DNA from: JANMAT01 sp031359995
GTDB taxonomy: Bacteria; Actinomycetota; Acidimicrobiia; Acidimicrobiales; Ilumatobacteraceae
Reading direction: 5' to 3'
Length of the DNA stretch: 61,220 nucleotides
Assembly: GCA_031359995.1 (NCBI GenBank)
Contig: JANMAT010000172.1
Span: 1-61,220, forward strand
The notes beneath the pieces were generated by a model. It worked only from the letters and a program-made list of their open reading frames with translations. It was not told the origin of the DNA and did not search any database. Below are positions 35,750 to 45,900 of the stretch, one piece after another. Numbering within the stretch: the stretch's first letter is position 1; the number at the start of each line of letters is the position of its first letter. A program made the position numbers and the translations under genes.

Positions 35750-37396
35750 ATGGGAACACTGCAGGACACGGTCACCGACATCTCCGGCAGCACCGGGGAA
35801 CCGGAGACATCCCAACCGGTGGAGCTCGGCATGGTGCTCGCCAGCGCGGCCGGTGCGGTGGTCCTGTGGTTCGCGGTGATGTGGGAGCTCAACTCGCTGC
35901 GCACCTACACGTTGACCTTCGTGTTCTCGCTCTGCCTCCACCTGGCCGCCACCGGCCTCATCGGCGCGCTCGCCACGTGGCCACTCGGCACCCGATGGCG
36001 CCGGGCCACGATCGCCGCCTTGGCCGCGCTGTGGGCCGGTGTCGTGGCCATGGCGCTCGTCGTGCTGCCGGGCATCGATCCCGGCCGGCACATCGTCGCG
36101 CTCTACACCGTGTGCGCGGTCGGGGGCGCCGTGGTCGGTGCGTGGTGGTCGCTGGGCCTCCTGCGAGGGCACGGGACCGGCATCGTGGTGCCAGCCCCGC
36201 GCGGTCACCTGCGCGGCCTCGCGTTCTTCGTCTCCTTCGCCCTCGTCGTCCTCGGTCTCATCGTCGCCACCGCCGTGGGCACCGGCCGGCGCAACCGCGG
36301 GCTGAGCGACACCGTTCTCACCGTCCCCGAGATCCGCGGCCTCCCCGGCAACGTGGTCTCGCTCGGCGACGCCTTCTCGGCCGGCGAGGGACTGGCACCG
36401 TCCGAGCCGTACGCCGACCTCGACACCACGGGCAACGGCTGCCGGCGCGCGGCGCGCGCCTACCCCCGGTGGCTCCGCTTCCAGGACGGTCCGCGCTCGC
36501 AGCAGTTCGCGGCGTGTGCCGACGCGGTCGTCGCCGACCTGTACCTCGGCTTCGATCGAGTCCGTGACGACGGGTCCTTGCTGAAGATCGCTCCACAGGT
36601 CGGCGGCCAGGCCGATCCGGGCGTGGGGTTGGTGACCCTCACCATCGGCGCCACCGACGTCGCGTTGACCTCCATGGTCCAGCACTGCCTCGTGCACGAC
36701 GACTGCCTGCGCGAGCCGTTCGACCCCGCGGCCGGCAGCTCGGCGCGGAACCTCCCGTACCCGCCGGCGGCGGCGCTGCGGTCCTGGGCGGCGGCGGCCA
36801 CGCTCGAAACGGGGGCGCGCCTGCGCGTGTTGTTCAAGGCGCTCAAGGCGGCGTACCCCAAGGCCCGCATCGTCGTGATCGGGTACCCCTACCTGACGCC
36901 GGCGGGACGGGCCGCCGGCGTGTTGAGCGACTGCGCCTCCATCCTCCGCCGCTTCGATGAGGCCGAGCGCGAAGGGGTGCGCGCCATCCAGCGACGGTTC
37001 AACGACCTGACCTACGAGCTTGCGGTCGCGGCGGGCATCGACTTCGTGTCCACGGAGGCCGCCTGGGACGGCCACGAGCCGTGCGGCGACAAGGTCGCGT
37101 TCAGCAGCCGACCGCGCCTCTTCTCCACCGGCCGGTTCGACGCGCTCGCCGGCGGCATGATCCATCTCAACGAGCAGGGGCACCGCCAGATCGCCCAACT
37201 GGTCAGCTGCTACCTGGCCGAGCACCCGACCCTGCCGCAGCGCTACCTCGACGGGGACGCCAAGCACATCGAGGTGACCACGGACGCCCTCACACCTCCG
37301 GCCTCGCTGGGCATGCTCGCCGCGCCGGGGTCGGCCGACTCGCCGTTGCGTGACTGCGCGCCGCGCCTGCCGGTCAGCGCCGGCCCGCGCTCGTAG
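35750..37396 (+). CDS. Membrane protein with a degenerate SGNH/GDSL-hydrolase domain
   Basis: 548 residues. Four or five N-terminal helices (about 28-165) precede an extracytoplasmic SGNH-like domain (about 195-505). The overall pattern is that of actinobacterial SGNH hydrolases: 'VVSLGDAFSAGEG' then 'GNGCRRAARAYP', 'LVTLTIGATDVAL', 'AYPKARIVVIGYPYL' and 'MIHLNEQGHRQIA'. The GDS nucleophile serine is alanine (A208, codon GCC at 36371) and the GGND block is GATD (T302 replaces the asparagine). Only the histidine (H472) remains. It is thus probably not a hydrolase but a binding or scaffold protein. Six cysteines could form disulfides. ATG 35750. Confidence 0.85.
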   Translation: MGTLQDTVTDISGSTGEPETSQPVELGMVLASAAGAVVLWFAVMWELNSLRTYTLTFVFSLCLHLAATGLIGALATWPLGTRWRRATIAALAALWAGVVAMALVVLPGIDPGRHIVALYTVCAVGGAVVGAWWSLGLLRGHGTGIVVPAPRGHLRGLAFFVSFALVVLGLIVATAVGTGRRNRGLSDTVLTVPEIRGLPGNVVSLGDAFSAGEGLAPSEPYADLDTTGNGCRRAARAYPRWLRFQDGPRSQQFAACADAVVADLYLGFDRVRDDGSLLKIAPQVGGQADPGVGLVTLTIGATDVALTSMVQHCLVHDDCLREPFDPAAGSSARNLPYPPAAALRSWAAAATLETGARLRVLFKALKAAYPKARIVVIGYPYLTPAGRAAGVLSDCASILRRFDEAEREGVRAIQRRFNDLTYELAVAAGIDFVSTEAAWDGHEPCGDKVAFSSRPRLFSTGRFDALAGGMIHLNEQGHRQIAQLVSCYLAEHPTLPQRYLDGDAKHIEVTTDALTPPASLGMLAAPGSADSPLRDCAPRLPVSAGPRS

Positions 37397-38696
37397 GACC
37401 TCCGGCCGCCCGGCCGGATCGGTGGGTGCCCTGGCGTTGTCCGACCGCGACCGAACGGATCTGATCGAGCACCGGCAGCAGGTGGTCGACGAAGGCCACC
37501 GGGTTCTCCGACATCGGGAAGTGGCCCATGCCCGGCATGACCGTGAACGTGGACCCGACGATGGCGTCGTGGGCCGCCTGACCGTGCTCGATGGTGGCGC
37601 TGGCGTCGTACTCGCCGGTGAGCAGGTGCACCGCGCAGCGCGCCGTGTCGATGTTCGCCGCCTCGGTCGTGAGGTCGTGGTCGTCGATGTAGTAGTTGAG
37701 GTCGCCCAGGAAGGCGGCCGGCCAGCCCGATGCGTACGCGTACACCGTCTCGCGCCGCAGCGGCTCGGGCGACGTGGGCGCCATGAGGCCGTTCATCAGG
37801 CGGGCCTTGTACTCGTTGCTGACCTGCGGGTGCCAGAAGCCGCTCAGGCGCTCGAGGCTGCCGCCCACCTTCAACGACGGCTCCAGCGCGATGACGGCGC
37901 GGAACTCGTCTGCGTGGTGACGGGCCAGGTCGAGCGCGAGCAGACCACCGACCGAGCAGCCCATGAACACCGGACGGTCGAGGCCGAGGGTGGCGGCGAG
38001 AGCGACCGGCACCGACATGGCGAACGCCTGCGTGAGCCGGTAGCGCTCGGTCCACCACGCCCGGGTCGTGGGCGGCACCGACTTGCCGTGGAACGGCAGG
38101 TCGTAGGCGATGAGGCGGAAGTGGTCGGTGATGCGCGGTTCTTCGAACAGGTGCCGCCACTGCAGACCGTTCGAGCCGGCGGTGTGCTGCAGCAGCACCG
38201 GGATGCCCTGACCGGCCGCCTCGAAGTAGACGCGGTGGTCGTGGCCGTCGAGCGTGAGGTGCACGTAGCGACCCACCGGGCTGTCGTAGCGCGGGCCGCC
38301 GTCGGTCGGGGTCGACGCGGGCGTCGGCATCGGCGCCTCGACGGCGAGGGCCGGTCGCAGCACCTCCACCGCTCGGGCGACGGCCGGGAAGTACTGCCAG
38401 TACGTCAGGTCGTCGCCGGTGCGCTGCAGACCGACGGCCTCGGCGAACGCGAGGTCGTTGAAGAACCGGGGGGGAACGGCCAGCAGGATCTGGGCCCACA
38501 CCTCCGGCGGGCCGGCCACCGCGATCACACCGGGGCCGTCGGGCACGGAGCCGGCCTGCGGCACGCCGTCGTGCACCTGCACCGAGGCGACGTCGCCGCC
38601 CACGTCGAAGCGGAAGCCGCCGGTCCAGTGCCGGGCGGCGAGGCGGAACTCGGCGTCGGCCGCACAGCGGGCGGCGAGATCGGCGGAGGTGATCAT
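37374..38696 (-). CDS. Alpha/beta hydrolase with an N-terminal SCP2-like domain
   Basis: 440 residues from ATG 38696, with GAGGAG about 9 nt upstream. Residues 1-115 ('FRFDVGGDVASVQVHDGVPQ', 'IAVAGPPEVWAQIL') look like an SCP2-type lipid-binding module. Residues 145-420 form an alpha/beta hydrolase: oxyanion region 'VLLQHTAGSNGLQWRHL', nucleophile elbow 'GCSVGG' (S248), and 'GEYDASATI' plus 'GMGHFPMSENP' with the catalytic histidine. It may act on a lipid-like or CoA-bound ester (inference from the fusion). The 3' end overlaps the convergent SGNH-like gene by 23 nt. Confidence 0.85.
   Translation of the reverse strand: MITSADLAARCAADAEFRLAARHWTGGFRFDVGGDVASVQVHDGVPQAGSVPDGPGVIAVAGPPEVWAQILLAVPPRFFNDLAFAEAVGLQRTGDDLTYWQYFPAVARAVEVLRPALAVEAPMPTPASTPTDGGPRYDSPVGRYVHLTLDGHDHRVYFEAAGQGIPVLLQHTAGSNGLQWRHLFEEPRITDHFRLIAYDLPFHGKSVPPTTRAWWTERYRLTQAFAMSVPVALAATLGLDRPVFMGCSVGGLLALDLARHHADEFRAVIALEPSLKVGGSLERLSGFWHPQVSNEYKARLMNGLMAPTSPEPLRRETVYAYASGWPAAFLGDLNYYIDDHDLTTEAANIDTARCAVHLLTGEYDASATIEHGQAAHDAIVGSTFTVMPGMGHFPMSENPVAFVDHLLPVLDQIRSVAVGQRQGTHRSGRAAGGPTSAGRR
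37401..37418. terminator. Perfect hairpin just after the SGNH-like gene
   Basis: TCCGGCCG and CGGCCGGA form an 8-nt perfect inverted repeat around a 2-nt centre, 4 nt after the stop of the plus-strand gene and inside the 3' coding end of the convergent hydrolase gene. There is no T-run, so intrinsic termination is only possible, not shown. Confidence 0.3.
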
Positions 38697-38741
38697 GCGA
38701 CGGCTCCTCGGGTTCGGTGACCGCAGGCTAGGTTCCCGCGC

Positions 38742-39557
38742 ATGGGGGACCGAACCGACAGCCTGTGGCCACTGCACGTGGACGTGCACGACGGCGACGG
38801 GCCCCCGATGCTGCTCGTGCACGGCATCATGGCCGGGCGGGCCCTGTGGGCAGCCAACATCGAGCCGTTGCGTGAGGTCGTCACGCCCGTCGTCATCGAG
38901 CTGTACGGGCACGGCCGCTCGCCGGCACCGACCGACGGCCGCGCCTACGACCCGGGCACCTACGCCGAGGCGTTCGACGCCATCCGCGCCGGCCTGGGGG
39001 CCGAGCGGTGGTTCGTGGTCGGGCACTCGCTCGGCGCCGCCCTGACCCTGCGCTACGTGCTGGACCATCCCGACCGCGTGCTCGGCCACGTGTTCACCAA
39101 CTCGGCCTCGGCCCTGGCCGACGAGGAGTGGCGCACGAACATGCGCGCCACCATCGGCGGGGCCGCCGACGCCCTCGAGGCCGCCGGCCACGCTGCCTTC
39201 GCCACGAGCCGGCTGAACCCGGCCCGGTCGCGTCACCTGGTGCCCCACGTGCGCGAGGCGCTGGCCGCCGACGTGGCGCTGTTGAGCCCCTACGGCATCG
39301 CCCAGACCATGCGCCACACCACACCAACCACGTCGGTGCGCGACCGCGTACACGCCAACCCGGCGCCCTGCCTCGTGGTGGCCGGCTGGCGCGAGACGGT
39401 GTTCGACGAGCCGAGCGGCTACGCCGAGCGGGTCATGCCCATGGCCGAGGTGCACCGGGTGGACGCCGGCCACTCCCCCAACGGCGAGGTCCCCGAGATC
39501 TTCAACGCCACCGTCATCGCCTTCGTCCGCCGCGTGCTGGCGGCGCGCCCGCGCTGA
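38742..39557 (+). CDS. Alpha/beta hydrolase
   Basis: 271 residues. Oxyanion region 'MLLVHGIMAGRALW' (about 23-36), strand 'VVIELYGHGRSPAP', nucleophile elbow 'GHSLG' with S96, and C-terminal 'RVDAGHSPNGEVPE' with the catalytic histidine are all intact. Members cleave esters, lactones or C-C bonds; no substrate can be named. It is divergent from the SCP2-hydrolase gene with 45 nt between starts, so the pair may share a promoter region. Its stop codon is inside a perfect palindrome shared with the next, convergent gene. Confidence 0.9.
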   Translation: MGDRTDSLWPLHVDVHDGDGPPMLLVHGIMAGRALWAANIEPLREVVTPVVIELYGHGRSPAPTDGRAYDPGTYAEAFDAIRAGLGAERWFVVGHSLGAALTLRYVLDHPDRVLGHVFTNSASALADEEWRTNMRATIGGAADALEAAGHAAFATSRLNPARSRHLVPHVREALAADVALLSPYGIAQTMRHTTPTTSVRDRVHANPAPCLVVAGWRETVFDEPSGYAERVMPMAEVHRVDAGHSPNGEVPEIFNATVIAFVRRVLAARPR

Positions 39558-39568
39558 ACGTTCAGCGC
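39551..39568. terminator. 18-bp perfect palindrome containing both convergent stop codons
   Basis: GCGCTGAACGTTCAGCGC is perfectly self-complementary. The TGA of the plus-strand hydrolase gene (39555-39557) and the TGA of the minus-strand 1124-residue gene (39562-39564 on plus as TCA) are its mirrored elements. As RNA it would fold in both transcripts. It may work as a bidirectional terminator for the end of the 21-kb operon; no T-run follows. Confidence 0.5.
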
Positions 39569-42500
39569 AGAAGCAGCGATCGGGCCGCCGCATGGCGGGT
39601 GTTCAGGACGAGCTGGCGCACCGTGGTGGCCTCGGACAGATCGGCCATGGTGGTCTCGGCCAGGCCGAGGCGGTCGCCGCTGTTCATCACGACGGCCAGG
39701 AGCATGATCCGCGCACCGGCGGGCCGACCGGAGAGGTCCAGGTCGAACGTGGCCGCCCGCGGGATGCGGGCGCTGAGCGGCCCGGTGATCGACGCGACCG
39801 GGCTGCTACCGGCCGGCAGCCAACCGCCCGGCCAGGGGTTTGGCACCGGCTGCCCGTTGGCCACGTTCACCAGCGCCGACCACAGCGTTCCGAGGGGCAC
39901 GTCGGCGTCGGGGGCGGCGATCTCGTGACGCAGCAGCGCCACCTTCACGTCGGCCGGTGCCGTCTCCGCGTACCACCGGTCGTGCACGAGCACGTGGACG
40001 CGGAACAGGCGGGTCGCCAGCTCCTGCGACGCGTGCTCGGCCACGCGCCCGGGGTGCAGCTGGTCGAACACCTCCCCTTCGCCCGGTCCGCCGGCCGGCC
40101 ACGTGAGGCCGGTGGTGTCGACCACGATGTCGGGGCTGGCGTCGTAGCGCAGGTTCGTCTCGCCGCGAGTGGGCGGCCCGGTGAGCGCGGTCGTGCGCCG
40201 ACGACGCGTGTCGGACGGGTGCACCCGCAGGAACGTCTGCGCCGTCGCCACCGGCGCGCGGAGATCGACCTCCCACACGCCCCGGGCCTGCAGCGCGGCG
40301 CGCAACAGCGTGAGCTCGCCGTCGTGGAAGACCGACAGGTCCTGCACTGCCGCCTCGGGCAGGCCGTTGTCGAAGACCGCCCACGTCCAGGTCGGCGTGC
40401 CCGCGGTGAGGGTGAGCTTGCCCTTCACCACGCCGACGCTCGTGCCGACGTACACGATGCTCACGTCGGTCGGATCGACCACCACCGACAACGCCGGCGC
40501 CACGATCCGATCGGCCTCGGTCGGCCACGTGGCCCGGGCCGGCAGCACCGTGCGCAGACCGCAGGGCACCACGTGGCCGTCCCCGTCGTACCACCAGAGC
40601 GTGTCGACCGTGTTGCCGCCGACCGTCGTCACATAGCACGAGCCGTGCGGTCCCTGGGCCGGATCGTGCACGTTCATGTCGTTGGCGAACGTGTAGTGCT
40701 TGCCGTCGTTGCCCGTGAACGACGCCGGCAGGAAGGCGAGGGGAGCGCCGGTGGCCACGGTGCCGAGCTCGGTCGCGTCACGGGCGTCTCGGATGGGGAG
40801 CGCGGTCTCGCCCCGCCACGTCCACGCGCCGGTGGAGCCTGTCGCTCTGCTCCCTTCGAACACCGACAGGCCGGCCATCCACAGCGCGTACAGGCGCACG
40901 CGGTTGCGGCCGGCGGCGTCGGGCAGCGGGGCCAACCGGCAGGCGATGACGCCCGACGCCGCGGTGAACGTCGGCGAGCAGCACTCCGACGACGGCGCGT
41001 CGGGCGGCGCCAGCACGTCCTGCACCAGATCGGGGAACAGAGCGGCGCGCGGATCGGTGCCGGTGGGCACCGTGGCCCACGAGTCGCCCCAGTCGGGCGA
41101 CCACCACAACCGGTTGGTACCCACGGCGAGGTGCACGGTGCCGCCGTGGTCGAGCGCGGCGGCCCCCGAGTAGAAGACCGACTGGTCGTCCTCGGTGCCG
41201 GCCCGCAGCGACCCGAACCGGTGCACGGGGCCCGAGCCGTTGCCGTCGCTCGACGCCCACGTTCCCGCGGTGTACTGGCGGAAGTAACGGTTGTCGGCGC
41301 GCGGGTCGTACACCACGCCGCCGCCGTCGCCCTCGAACCGCTCCCGCCAGACGGTATCGCCCACCCGGTCGCTGGTGCCGTTGTCCTGGAAGCCGGCGGC
41401 GAGCAGCCCGTCGTTGGTGGGGTGGCCGGCGACGAACCCGGGCTGCAGCGTGGCCAGTGCGTTGTTGCGGGCGACGAACGACCCGGCGTCGCCGTCGGCA
41501 TCGGACAGGAACACACCACCGTCGCATCCGACCCAGATCGCCTGCGCCGACGGCGAGGACGTGGGGCCGGTGGTGATGGCATGCACGTCGGCGTGCACGC
41601 CGCCCCCGATGCGCACCGCGTCGGCCGCGCCGGGGCCGGTGACCTCCATGCGGTAGAGCGAGGCGTTGTAGTCGCCGCCGATCATCTCGGTGGCGCCACC
41701 CACGTACACCCGATCGGCGCTCGTCGGATGAGTGGCCAGCGCCATGTCGTACTCGGACTGGTCGCTGGCCGACTGGAAGAGATCGCCCGGAACCCCCGAT
41801 ACCACCCGGCCGGTGAGCGCCGCGAGATCGGCCGACGGATCGACCAGCTCGAGGTGCGCGGGCCGGTCCTTGGCCGAACCCACGCCGAGCACCCACAGGT
41901 GCGTCGTGCCGAACATGGCGAGCCGCAGCCGCGAGTTCCCGTGGAAGCCCACGAGCGGCACCTTCTGCACCGTGGCCGTCGACAAGTCGACGTCGCCCGG
42001 TGGCGTCGGTGGCGTCAGCACCTCGGCCACCCACAGATCGGTCACGTCCCCCGCCGTCACGCGCGACCGCAGGGCGTAGAACACGCGGATGCGGTCGGGC
42101 GTCTGCGTCCGCAGCACGGCGACGTCGAGCACCTCGCCCACGCCGAGGTGCGGCTGGACCGACCAGGCGCCCGCGCCGCTGCGCACCCACATGTTGCGCG
42201 ACGTGGCCGCGAGCAGCTGGAACCGGTGGAGCGGATCCTCGGCGATGCGCCGCACGGATGCGCCCCGCAGCCGGTCGGTGTCGCTGGGCCGCGTCCACGC
42301 CGCGCCCGTGGCCGGGCCGACCGCGTGCAGGATGCCGATGCCGGCGATGTGGCCACCGGCCCGGCCGCTGCCGTCGCCCCCGGGCTCGCCGGTGCCCACG
42401 AAGACCTCGTCGGCCGAACCGTCGGCGGCCGATCCCCACAGCACGTGGATCGCGCCGGTGGCCAGCGCGTTGCCCACCGGCGTGAGGGTGTTGCGCCCGG

Positions 42501-42936
42501 GCGACACGACGAACTGGTCGAGCGGGGCCCACGAGACGCCCCGATCGCCCGAGAACCACACGCCGCCGGCGGCCGAGGCCGCGTACACGCGGTCGCCCAC
42601 CGACGGTTCGACGGCGAGATCGCGGATGCGGCCCGACACGCTCGGGTGCCCGGAGGCCTGGCCGTTGGTCAGCGTCGAGGGACCGATCGGGAACCACACG
42701 AACCCGCCGGCCACGGGCGGCGCGGCGACCTCGGGCGAGCGGCGACCCCGACGGCGCGGCGCCGGAGTCGGGTCGGCGACCGGCGTCGGGACCGCTCGGA
42801 CCCGGGCCACGATCGGTTCCAACGAGCCGTCAGCGTTGCGCACGTCGGGTGCGGGTAGGAAGCGGGCGTTGTAGCGGGCCCGACCGATGCCGTCGTCGCG
42901 CGACTCGGGCCCGGCCGGCCAGTCGTAGCGGCTCAC
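39562..42936 (-). CDS. 1124-residue Asp-box (BNR/sialidase-like) beta-propeller protein, last gene of the giant operon
   Basis: GTG 42936 overlaps the stop of the preceding gene (GTGA) and has GAAGGGGG upstream. After a ~75-residue N-terminus ('YNARFLPAPDVRNADGSLEPIVARV'), the sequence is beta-rich. Two exact Asp-box motifs (SxDxGxxW) are visible: 'SGDRGVSW' (129-136) and 'SPDWGDSW' (about 610). Propeller-like strands such as 'DRVYAASAAGGVWF', 'SIVYVGTSVGVVKG' and 'RVYVGGATEM' repeat, as in sialidase/VPS10-type propellers. The last ~180 residues form another beta-rich domain ('FLRVHPSDTRRRRTT' onwards). No sialidase arginine triad can be traced and no signal peptide is present, so a binding or structural role is more likely than glycosidase activity. 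Confidence 0.75.
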   Translation of the reverse strand: MSRYDWPAGPESRDDGIGRARYNARFLPAPDVRNADGSLEPIVARVRAVPTPVADPTPAPRRRGRRSPEVAAPPVAGGFVWFPIGPSTLTNGQASGHPSVSGRIRDLAVEPSVGDRVYAASAAGGVWFSGDRGVSWAPLDQFVVSPGRNTLTPVGNALATGAIHVLWGSAADGSADEVFVGTGEPGGDGSGRAGGHIAGIGILHAVGPATGAAWTRPSDTDRLRGASVRRIAEDPLHRFQLLAATSRNMWVRSGAGAWSVQPHLGVGEVLDVAVLRTQTPDRIRVFYALRSRVTAGDVTDLWVAEVLTPPTPPGDVDLSTATVQKVPLVGFHGNSRLRLAMFGTTHLWVLGVGSAKDRPAHLELVDPSADLAALTGRVVSGVPGDLFQSASDQSEYDMALATHPTSADRVYVGGATEMIGGDYNASLYRMEVTGPGAADAVRIGGGVHADVHAITTGPTSSPSAQAIWVGCDGGVFLSDADGDAGSFVARNNALATLQPGFVAGHPTNDGLLAAGFQDNGTSDRVGDTVWRERFEGDGGGVVYDPRADNRYFRQYTAGTWASSDGNGSGPVHRFGSLRAGTEDDQSVFYSGAAALDHGGTVHLAVGTNRLWWSPDWGDSWATVPTGTDPRAALFPDLVQDVLAPPDAPSSECCSPTFTAASGVIACRLAPLPDAAGRNRVRLYALWMAGLSVFEGSRATGSTGAWTWRGETALPIRDARDATELGTVATGAPLAFLPASFTGNDGKHYTFANDMNVHDPAQGPHGSCYVTTVGGNTVDTLWWYDGDGHVVPCGLRTVLPARATWPTEADRIVAPALSVVVDPTDVSIVYVGTSVGVVKGKLTLTAGTPTWTWAVFDNGLPEAAVQDLSVFHDGELTLLRAALQARGVWEVDLRAPVATAQTFLRVHPSDTRRRRTTALTGPPTRGETNLRYDASPDIVVDTTGLTWPAGGPGEGEVFDQLHPGRVAEHASQELATRLFRVHVLVHDRWYAETAPADVKVALLRHEIAAPDADVPLGTLWSALVNVANGQPVPNPWPGGWLPAGSSPVASITGPLSARIPRAATFDLDLSGRPAGARIMLLAVVMNSGDRLGLAETTMADLSEATTVRQLVLNTRHAAARSLLLR

Positions 42937-45900
42937 GACGTCGCCCCCTTCGGGGCCGTCGGGTTCGGCGCGATGCGTATCCAACCCTCCTGCACCGTGG
43001 AGGCCTCATCGGGCAGGAACGCGTACTGGGTGGCCGACAGGATGGCGTCGTCCTTCCAGCTCCCCGGTGAGTCGCGCCGGGTGAACAGCTGGTCGGCCGG
43101 GAACGACGACACCTTGGGCAGGCGCACCTTGTCGGCATCGATGAGCAGAGGGCCGACCCGCACCGACGGAGCCAGCACCGACAGGCCCGGCTGCACCCAG
43201 TCGCGGGCCAGCGCCACCGACGAGCGGGGCACCACACCCGCGGTCAGGTGCACCTTTCCGCCCGGGTGCATCAGCAGCGTGAGACGCAGCGTCTGGCCGG
43301 GGCGCACGTGCACGATGCCGTCAGGCACGATGTACGGGTGGTCGATCGGTTGCTCGGTCGTCACACCGTCGACACCGAGCAGTCCCCGGCAGCGGCCGCT
43401 GCTGCGGGCCCGCTCGGCGATGGCACGGTCGATCACGTGGAGGCGGGTGTAGTCGTCGTCGACGAAGTAGCCGAGCAGGCCGTCGTCGCCTGACGTGGCC
43501 GTGCCGAGGCGCACGGCCACCGGCACGGTGGCCAGCTCGGCGTACGCCTGCTGCCGAGCGGTGCGGGCGGCCTCATCGGCGTGCGTCAGCTCGTCCACGT
43601 CGCTCAGCACGTCGAGCGTGAGGTGGGCGGTGACGACGGCGATGGGCCGACCCACGAGTCCGGCGATGTGCTCGGTGCCGAGCGAGCCGAGCGGGTCGAC
43701 GGTCCACAGCGTGGTGTCGACGGCGCGCAGCAGCGCCGACAGCGGCGACTCGCTCTCGGGTCGGGTCGGCGTGGCCTGGCGCGAGCGGGCGTCGACCGTG
43801 ACGAGACCGGCGGCGATCCAACCGAGCCGACGGTGGGCCGGATCGGTGTCGTCGAGTGGCCCGGCCGCCGGACCGATGTCGGTGCGCCCGGGCGCGCCCT
43901 CCCAGAGCACAGCGTCGGAGTAGGCGTCGTGGCTCACCTGGCCGAGCGGCGCGCCATCGGTGGCGAACATCTCGAGTGCTTCGTCGATGTGGTCGGGCAG
44001 CAGGAAGCCGGCCACGGGGTTCACCTGCCGGACCGCGTCGGCCTGGTCGACCAGTGCGGTGGCGGCCTCGCCGGTGACGGCCAGCGGGTCGACGAGACGC
44101 AGGTGAAGGCGGGCCGGCGCGGTGAAGCGGGGCCGCAGCTGCATCACCGGGCCGGGCACCGGACCGTCGGTGGACGGTTCGGTGACACGCGCCGCCACCG
44201 TGGTCTGCTCGATCGGTAGGTCGAGAACACGCCCGAACGCGTCGATCAGCCGGGCGCGCGTGACGGTGAGTCGGCCCGCGGCGACCAGCCGGGGCAGCGC
44301 CTCGGCCACCGCCAGGGGCACGCCGTCGGGGCCGAGGTCGGCGGCGCGGCGCACCACACCACGGTCGTAGCGCAGGCCGAGCAGGCGCTCGCGGACGCCG
44401 TCGAGCGTGACCGACAGCGCGTCGAGGCGTTCGAGGTGACCGAGCAGCGTCGCCAACGCCGTCTCGAGCTCGTCGGACACCAGCCCGTGCCCGGCGTCGT
44501 CACGCGTCCGCTCGTCGGTGAGCCAACGCTGCACCGCGGCGGCCAGCGACCGGGCCACACCGGGCACGAGCGGGCTGCGCCCGGTCAGGGTCACCGTGTC
44601 GCCACCGGCCATGGCCGCGCCCCGGTCGAGGTCGAGCTCACCGAGCTGCCAGCCGAGCCCGTCGGCGCGCGTCAGCTCGGCCAGATCGGCCAGCGTGAGC
44701 TCGACCGTCCACTCGCAGAACAGCGGCCGCCACGGCTGGCCCCACATGGTGACGCCCTCGCGGTGCGCCCAGACCCCGCGACCCATCGAGTGCTTCAGGA
44801 GCCCTTCGACCGCGGCCTGGCGCGCCGGTCCGGTCGTCACCGGCGCGCCCACGATCTTGCTCAACGTCGTGTCGTCGGCCGCGTAGTAGCCGAAGTTCAC
44901 CACCGCCTCGGCCCGCATGCGCACGCCGGCGGCGCCCACGAAGTCGCCCGGGCCGGCCACCCGGCGCTGCCGCCAGTCGACCAGGTACGGGTCGGCGGCC
45001 AACGCCTCGCGCGCCAGCACCAGCACCTCGTCGGGCACTGCGCCCGAACCGATGGTGCGCAGCAGCTGGGCGGCGCCGAGCACACCGTCGAGTCCCTGCT
45101 CGGGTTGGTCCGACGTGCGCACCCGCAGGGTCCGGCCGGCCTCCTCGACCTCGACGGCGCTGAGCTGACGACCGCCACCGACCACCGCCAGCACCGGGGC
45201 GACCGGCGTCTGGTAGGGCGGCGCCGGACGTTCGACCGTGCGGGTGCGGGCGGCGAGCGCGGCCGCCGCGGCAGCCGCAGCCGCAGCCGCCGACGGGCCC
45301 GATGGCGACGACACCGGGGTCGGCGCCGGGGCACCGGCGACCTTGGTCACGAACTGCAGCGCCGACGGGCGCCCTGCGGCCGACCACAGCAGGTTCTCGG
45401 CCACCGCCAGCACCTCGAACTGCGGCTTGCCGCGGCGACCGCGGCGGAAGCCCGCACCCGGATCATGACCCGGCTTCCCGGCGTCGACGAAGCGGTCGAC
45501 CGCCTCGACCCCGCCGGGCTTCGAGCCGAAGCCCTGGGCGTGCTCCACCTGGTCGATCTGCGGCCACACGTCGGGTTGCTCCATGCGCGACAACAGGCCG
45601 GAGCTGAACGCGGTGAGCAGCCGTTCGGCATTGCGCTGCTGCTCGCCACCGGTCGCCGTGACCGCGGCGCCACTGGCCAGCACGGCCGCCACCGCGCCCG
45701 TGGTCGGACCGAGCACCGTGCGCACCGCCGCGGGCGCCGGTCGGGCGTCGGGCCCGTGCACGGTGCGCCACGGCACGCCGTGGATGCGGCCGTGCAGCAG
45801 CGTGCCGCGCGTCGGCGCGCTCGGCACGATCGACACGGCGCGAGCGTCGTCGACGAAGCCGCTGATGGCCGGCACGTACGCCCGGGCCGTGCTCGACGCG

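Noticed and set aside
39592..42858. Very long plus-strand open frame opposite the propeller gene
   Set aside because: Arg/His/Gly/Pro-rich translation without domains, opposite a gene with clear motifs; a typical GC-rich antisense shadow.
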